Assembly: GCA_903916255.1 (NCBI GenBank)
Contig: CAIWVW010000125.1
Span: forward strand, 1 to 36,453
Length of the DNA stretch: 36,453 nucleotides
Direction: 5' to 3'
Source: an uncultured Bacteroidota bacterium
GTDB taxonomy: Bacteria; Bacteroidota; Bacteroidia; JABEUT01
The position numbers were made by a program, and so were the translations under genes. The first letter of the stretch is position 1. Each line of letters begins with the position of its first letter. Of the stretch, positions 32,775-36,453 are shown piece by piece. The notes beneath the pieces are model-generated. The model ran no database searches, had not been told where the DNA came from, and worked only from the letters and a program-made list of their open reading frames with translations.

Positions 32775-35700
32775 TTTGTTTTTACTACTTTCTTCTGACT
32801 AACCAATATTCCTGATTTATCCATTATTCGAATCAGGTAAATCCCGTTTGGCATTGTGGAAATATTAACCGCAAGCGGGGAACCGTTAATCGCAATCTGT
32901 GAACTCATTTTCCTGCCTGTATAATCATACATTTCAACAGTCATGCCTGGTTGCAAGCCTATTAACGTAAACTGCCCGTTGGTTGGGTTAGGAAACAGGT
33001 TTATATCCGTTGAATTTGCAATATCAATTATTCCGGTTGATATTTTAACAGTTACACATGTTGTTTCCGAACATCCATGATTATCGGTTATAACACAGCA
33101 ATAAGTTCCTGCGCATTGGCCGGTAATGGTATCGGTTGTTTGATGTGCCGTCGACCAAAAATATGTATAGGGTGCTGTTCCACCGCTGGCAGTTACCGAA
33201 GCAACTCCATTACATCCGGATGTAGCCGCAATAGAATCGGTAGTAACAGATAAAGCGGATGCAGGTTGTGTAATTGTAACACTTGCGGTTCCGGTACATC
33301 CGTGATTGTCGGTTGCAGTAATCGTATATGTTCCTGCTGAAATAGCAGCAGAAGCCAGATTTGTTCCTCCGTTTGGTGTCCACGCATAGGTATAAGGGGC
33401 AGTTCCGCCGCTTGCAACATTGGCTGTTGCGGTTGCAGTTCCGCCAAAACAACTTACATTGGTATGGTTGGCTATTGTAATAGAAACTCCGGTAGCAGGT
33501 TGTGTAATGGTTACGCTCACCGTTCCGGTGCAACCGTGGTTATCGGTGGCTGTAATAGTATAGGTTCCTGCACTGATATTGGAGGCAGTTAAATTGCTTC
33601 CCCCGCTTGGCGACCAAACATAAATATAAGGGGAAGTTCCTCCTGTAGCGGCATTAGCAGTTGCAGAGCCTGTTCCACCCAGGCAACTCACATCGGTATG
33701 GCTTGCCATAGAAATAGAAACCCCGGTGGCAGGTTGTGTTATAGTAACACTGGCCGTTGCAGTGCAGCCATGATTATCCGTAGCTGTAATAGTATAAGTA
33801 CCGGCACTGATACCGGTTGCAATAACATTAGTTCCGCCGCTTGGTGTCCAGTTATAATTATAAGGCGAAGTCCCGCCTGTTGCTGTATTAGCTGTTACAG
33901 TGCCTGTTCCTCCGAAACAACTGACATCGGTATGGCTTGCAATAGAAATAGAAACACTGTTAGCAGGCTGAGTTATGGTTACACTTGCTGTTCCTGTGCA
34001 ACCATGATTATCGGTAGCAGTAATGGTGTATGTTCCCGCACTAAGGCTTGTTGCAGCTAAGTTAGTTCCGCCGCTTGGTGCCCAAGCATACGTATAGGGG
34101 GAACTTCCGCCCGTTGCAGCATTGGCGGTTGCAGTACCTGTTCCGCCAAAGCAGCTTACATTTGTATGGTTCGCTATGGAGATAGTGACTCCCAGGGCAG
34201 GTTGAGTAATTGCCACACTTGCTGTTCCGGTACAACCGTGATTGTCGGTGGCTGTAATAGTATAAGTACCTGCACTTAGATTGGATGCCGTCAGATTACT
34301 TCCTCCGCTTGGCGTCCATGAATAAGTATAGGGCCCGCTTCCGCCCGTGGCTGTATTAGCTGTAGCCGAACCGGTTCCGCCATTGCAACTTGCATTTGTA
34401 TGGCTTGCAATAGTAACGGTAACGCCTGTTGCAGGTTGGGTTATTGTGGCAGCAGCAGTAGCCGTGCAACCATTATTATCCGTCACCGTTACGGTATATG
34501 TTCCGGCCGATAATGCAACGGCTGTAGTTGAATTTCCGCCCGTTGGCAACCATGAGTAGAAATAAGGCATAGTTCCACCTGTGTTCGTTACAGAAGCACT
34601 GCCATTACCTCCTCCCGAACAGGAAACGTTGGCAACTACGGTCGCACTGGCTGTTAATTGAGTGGGCTGTGTAAGTGTTGCGGAACTGGTTTCGGAACAT
34701 CCGAATGCATCTTTAATAGTGACAGTATAGGTGCCGGCTGAAAGACCGCTATCCTGTTGATTGGTATTTCCACCCGGAGACCATGAATAGGTATAGGGGC
34801 CAAAAGGAGAAGTATAGGATGCAAATAAAACCCCATCCGTGTTTCCATGGCATTCAGGGTTATTGTAAATTGCTACAGAGGCTGTATCATAAATACAATC
34901 GGCGGTAATTTTGCGAACACGGTTATTTGCCAAATCGGCAATAAAAACATTATTGCTTTTATCGGGCACCAAATCGAACGGGTAATTAATTTCGGCATTT
35001 ACCGCAGGGCCGCCGTCGCCACTATACCCGTCATCTACAATTCCCGCAATAACGTACATTTGGTTGGTAGTGAAAAGCACCTCTCGCACTACCGCATTTC
35101 CGGCATCAGCTATATAAACATTGCCTGTTGCCGAAACGGAAACACCGGTCGGGTTGTATAATTCGGTGGTATCTGCCAATCCTGAAAATCCATTGAAATT
35201 GGCAACTGTGGTGCCTGCAAAGGCATTTATAACCCCTGAAGGACTGACCTTGCGAACCACATTATTCAAATAATCTGCTATATACATATTACCGCTGTAA
35301 TCAACGGCAACGCCGGTTGGGTTGTTCAGTTTCGCATTGGTAGCTTGTCCTCCATTACCCGAATATCCTGCCACATGATTGCCTGCAACTGTAGTAATAA
35401 TGCCTGTAGTAGCTATTTTACGGATTACATTATTGGCCTGGTCGGCTACATACACATTCAGGTTTTTATCTAATGCAAGGCCTACCGGGTTATTTAGTTC
35501 TGCTGCTGTGGCTTGCCCTCCGTTACCACTATATCCTCCAGTGCCGGGGATACCTGCAATGGTTTTAATAACGCCCGAAGTATTCACCTTCCAGATAAGC
35601 GCATTCCCGGCATCGGAAAAATATACGTTCCCGAGCGAATCGACACGCACACATTCCGGATAACTGATTTTTGCCGCGGTAGCTTGCCCGCCGTTCCCGG

Positions 35701-35986
35701 CATATCCATTAATCCCGTCTCCTGCAAAAGTTGTAATAACCCCTGTTGTGGCTATTTTCCTTATCCGGAAATTTCCGTAATCGGCAACATAAACGTTGCC
35801 ATTAACATCCACGGCAACGCCGCTGTTTTGGTTCAGGTCGGCTGTGGTAGCTTGCCTGTTATCGCCATTGTAGCCTGCTGCGCCATTTCCGGCAAGCGTG
35901 GTAATTATTCCCGATTGGGCTTTTACCGCTACAAATGAAGATGCGAAAATGAATAGTGAAAATGCCAGTAGTTTTTTCATGACCAT
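32771..35986 (-). CDS. NHL-propeller and SprB-repeat surface protein with T9SS type A sorting domain
   Basis: 1071 residues. Signal peptide about 1-23 (ending VKAQ). Residues about 25-375 form six NHL blades (GVAVDVNGNVYVADYGNFRI-type), a six-bladed propeller. Then come eight repeats of the SprB kind (PYTYAWxPSGG, SAGTYTITATDNHGC, ITQP); the middle five are near-identical with a 78-residue (234-bp) period, lying roughly at 33265-34435. A type A sorting domain (about 990-1071: INLFPNPTNGQFTLIG, PNGIYLIRIMDKSG) closes the protein. It is predicted to be secreted by the T9SS and act in adhesion or on the cell surface. The start could be either of two ATGs, 6 nt apart. Confidence 0.93.
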   Translation of the reverse strand: MVMKKLLAFSLFIFASSFVAVKAQSGIITTLAGNGAAGYNGDNRQATTADLNQNSGVAVDVNGNVYVADYGNFRIRKIATTGVITTFAGDGINGYAGNGGQATAAKISYPECVRVDSLGNVYFSDAGNALIWKVNTSGVIKTIAGIPGTGGYSGNGGQATAAELNNPVGLALDKNLNVYVADQANNVIRKIATTGIITTVAGNHVAGYSGNGGQATNAKLNNPTGVAVDYSGNMYIADYLNNVVRKVSPSGVINAFAGTTVANFNGFSGLADTTELYNPTGVSVSATGNVYIADAGNAVVREVLFTTNQMYVIAGIVDDGYSGDGGPAVNAEINYPFDLVPDKSNNVFIADLANNRVRKITADCIYDTASVAIYNNPECHGNTDGVLFASYTSPFGPYTYSWSPGGNTNQQDSGLSAGTYTVTIKDAFGCSETSSATLTQPTQLTASATVVANVSCSGGGNGSASVTNTGGTMPYFYSWLPTGGNSTTAVALSAGTYTVTVTDNNGCTATAAATITQPATGVTVTIASHTNASCNGGTGSATANTATGGSGPYTYSWTPSGGSNLTASNLSAGTYTITATDNHGCTGTASVAITQPALGVTISIANHTNVSCFGGTGTATANAATGGSSPYTYAWAPSGGTNLAATSLSAGTYTITATDNHGCTGTASVTITQPANSVSISIASHTDVSCFGGTGTVTANTATGGTSPYNYNWTPSGGTNVIATGISAGTYTITATDNHGCTATASVTITQPATGVSISMASHTDVSCLGGTGSATANAATGGTSPYIYVWSPSGGSNLTASNISAGTYTITATDNHGCTGTVSVTITQPATGVSITIANHTNVSCFGGTATATANVASGGTAPYTYAWTPNGGTNLASAAISAGTYTITATDNHGCTGTASVTITQPASALSVTTDSIAATSGCNGVASVTASGGTAPYTYFWSTAHQTTDTITGQCAGTYCCVITDNHGCSETTCVTVKISTGIIDIANSTDINLFPNPTNGQFTLIGLQPGMTVEMYDYTGRKMSSQIAINGSPLAVNISTMPNGIYLIRIMDKSGILVSQKKVVKTN
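33265..34435 (-). repeat. Five 234-bp tandem repeats encoding SprB-like modules
   Basis: The phrase encoding ITQP recurs every 234 bp (about 33263, 33497, 33731, 33965, 34199, 34433). The units are highly alike in DNA and protein, each 78 residues. They could recombine to change length. Confidence 0.8.
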
Positions 35987-36120
35987 TGAATAAAATAATA
36001 TTTAGTAACAGGTGTATAAAATGATATGCAATAATACTAAAAATATTTAATCGTTAAACAATTGAGGGGTTGGTCAATAGAGATATTGACAATCAACCGT
36101 TAAGTAAATAATATAAGGTC

Positions 36121-36153
36121 TTTTGTCTCCTTTAGGAGGATTTCCTATATTTG
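36121..36153 (+). promoter_or_regulatory. Strong Bacteroidota-type promoter
   Basis: TTTTG (36121-36125), 20 nt, TATATTTG (36146-36153): both the -33 and -7 elements match, at consensus spacing. It is the best promoter in the window and lies 41 nt before the ATG at 36195. Confidence 0.75.
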
Positions 36154-36194
36154 CAATCTACAGCAACAACTATTTCTTAAAGACTTTTATATTC

Positions 36195-36453
36195 ATGAAA
36201 TTAAACAGAATCTCTTTACTTATAGCCTTGTCGGTTATGGGTTTAACGGCTTGCAAGAACACGATTGATGTTTTAGCCCCTTATAAAGATGTGAGCGTGG
36301 TATATGGCTTGCTCGACCAAAACGATAAAGTTCACTATATCCGTATAAGCAAAGCCTTTGAAGGCCCCGGAAATGCTTATACTATGGCTCAACAATATGA
36401 TTCGCTGTATTATCCAGTTAATACTATTAAGGCCGTGCTGATAGATTCTAACA
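36195..36453 (+). CDS. Lipoprotein, N-terminal part only
   Basis: 86 residues before the window edge. A signal helix with lipobox (LTAC, Cys20) is followed by DVLAPYKDVSVVYGLLDQND, HYIRISKAFEGPGN and MAQQYDSLYYPVN. The KDVSVVYGLLDQND and RISKAFEG run resembles large DUF4249-like or surface lipoproteins of Bacteroidota that pair with receptors, but the fragment is too short to assign. A strong promoter lies upstream. It is divergent from the 32771-35986 gene. Confidence 0.75.
   Translation, partial: MKLNRISLLIALSVMGLTACKNTIDVLAPYKDVSVVYGLLDQNDKVHYIRISKAFEGPGNAYTMAQQYDSLYYPVNTIKAVLIDSN

Noticed and set aside
33193-34435. Tandem repeats as a possible CRISPR array or satellite
   Set aside because: The 234-bp units are in frame with the SprB-like protein and have no spacer/repeat alternation.

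Overview
The window looks like a chromosomal segment of a Bacteroidota bacterium, probably from the Chitinophagales/Sphingobacteriales side. The evidence is the type IX secretion (T9SS) sorting domains of both type A and type B, a FecA-like TonB-dependent receptor with a carboxypeptidase-regulatory N-terminus, SprB-type repeats, bacillithiol synthesis, many lipoproteins without Shine-Dalgarno sites, and repeated TAnnTTTG boxes, the -7 element of the Bacteroidota housekeeping sigma factor. No phage, transposase, CRISPR, tRNA or rRNA was seen. The lineage is inferred from protein families, not from a marker gene.

Region by region. 1-5394: a partial DUF1801 protein and a TPR membrane protein on the minus strand, then a tight plus-strand run of bshB1, gcvT, a ComB-like phosphatase and an exported zinc nuclease/phospholipase-type enzyme. 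5417-11936: a minus-strand block of envelope genes (FecA-like receptor, lipoproteins, a nidogen-like T9SS cargo). 12054-14926: a two-cluster ferredoxin (+) and the FtsK DNA translocase (-). 14927-16579: a repeat-rich stretch holding four small hairpins with self-complementary but different stems, a 30-bp direct repeat, a gene remnant and one intact 212-residue orphan. 16580-20608: a large T9SS type B adhesin-like protein and a membrane protein. 20609-20983: a divergent intergenic region with two inverted pairs of DnaA-box-like 9-mers and an AT-only palindrome, a candidate replication origin. 20984-26619: a DUF4412-like lipoprotein, two TonB-C-domain proteins, purT and several unrecognised exported proteins. 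26830-32774: mostly plus-strand small envelope and membrane proteins, including a CCC-motif/DUF2752 pair, a degenerate UbiA-like protein and a beta-propeller-like protein. 32771-35986: a 1071-residue T9SS cargo with six NHL blades and eight SprB-like repeats. 36195-end: the start of another lipoprotein.

How the genes fit together. Most of the window serves the cell envelope. TonB (21786-22601) would energise FecA-like receptors such as the one at 5417-7858. The three T9SS cargo proteins (8934, 16580, 32771) would be exported and surface-attached or released by a secretion machine encoded elsewhere. Core metabolism is limited to bacillithiol (bshB1), the glycine cleavage system (gcvT), purines (purT), a ferredoxin, and chromosome segregation (ftsK). 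Left of the candidate origin, 9 of 15 main genes read leftward; to its right, 11 of 17 read rightward. That agrees weakly with replication diverging from there.
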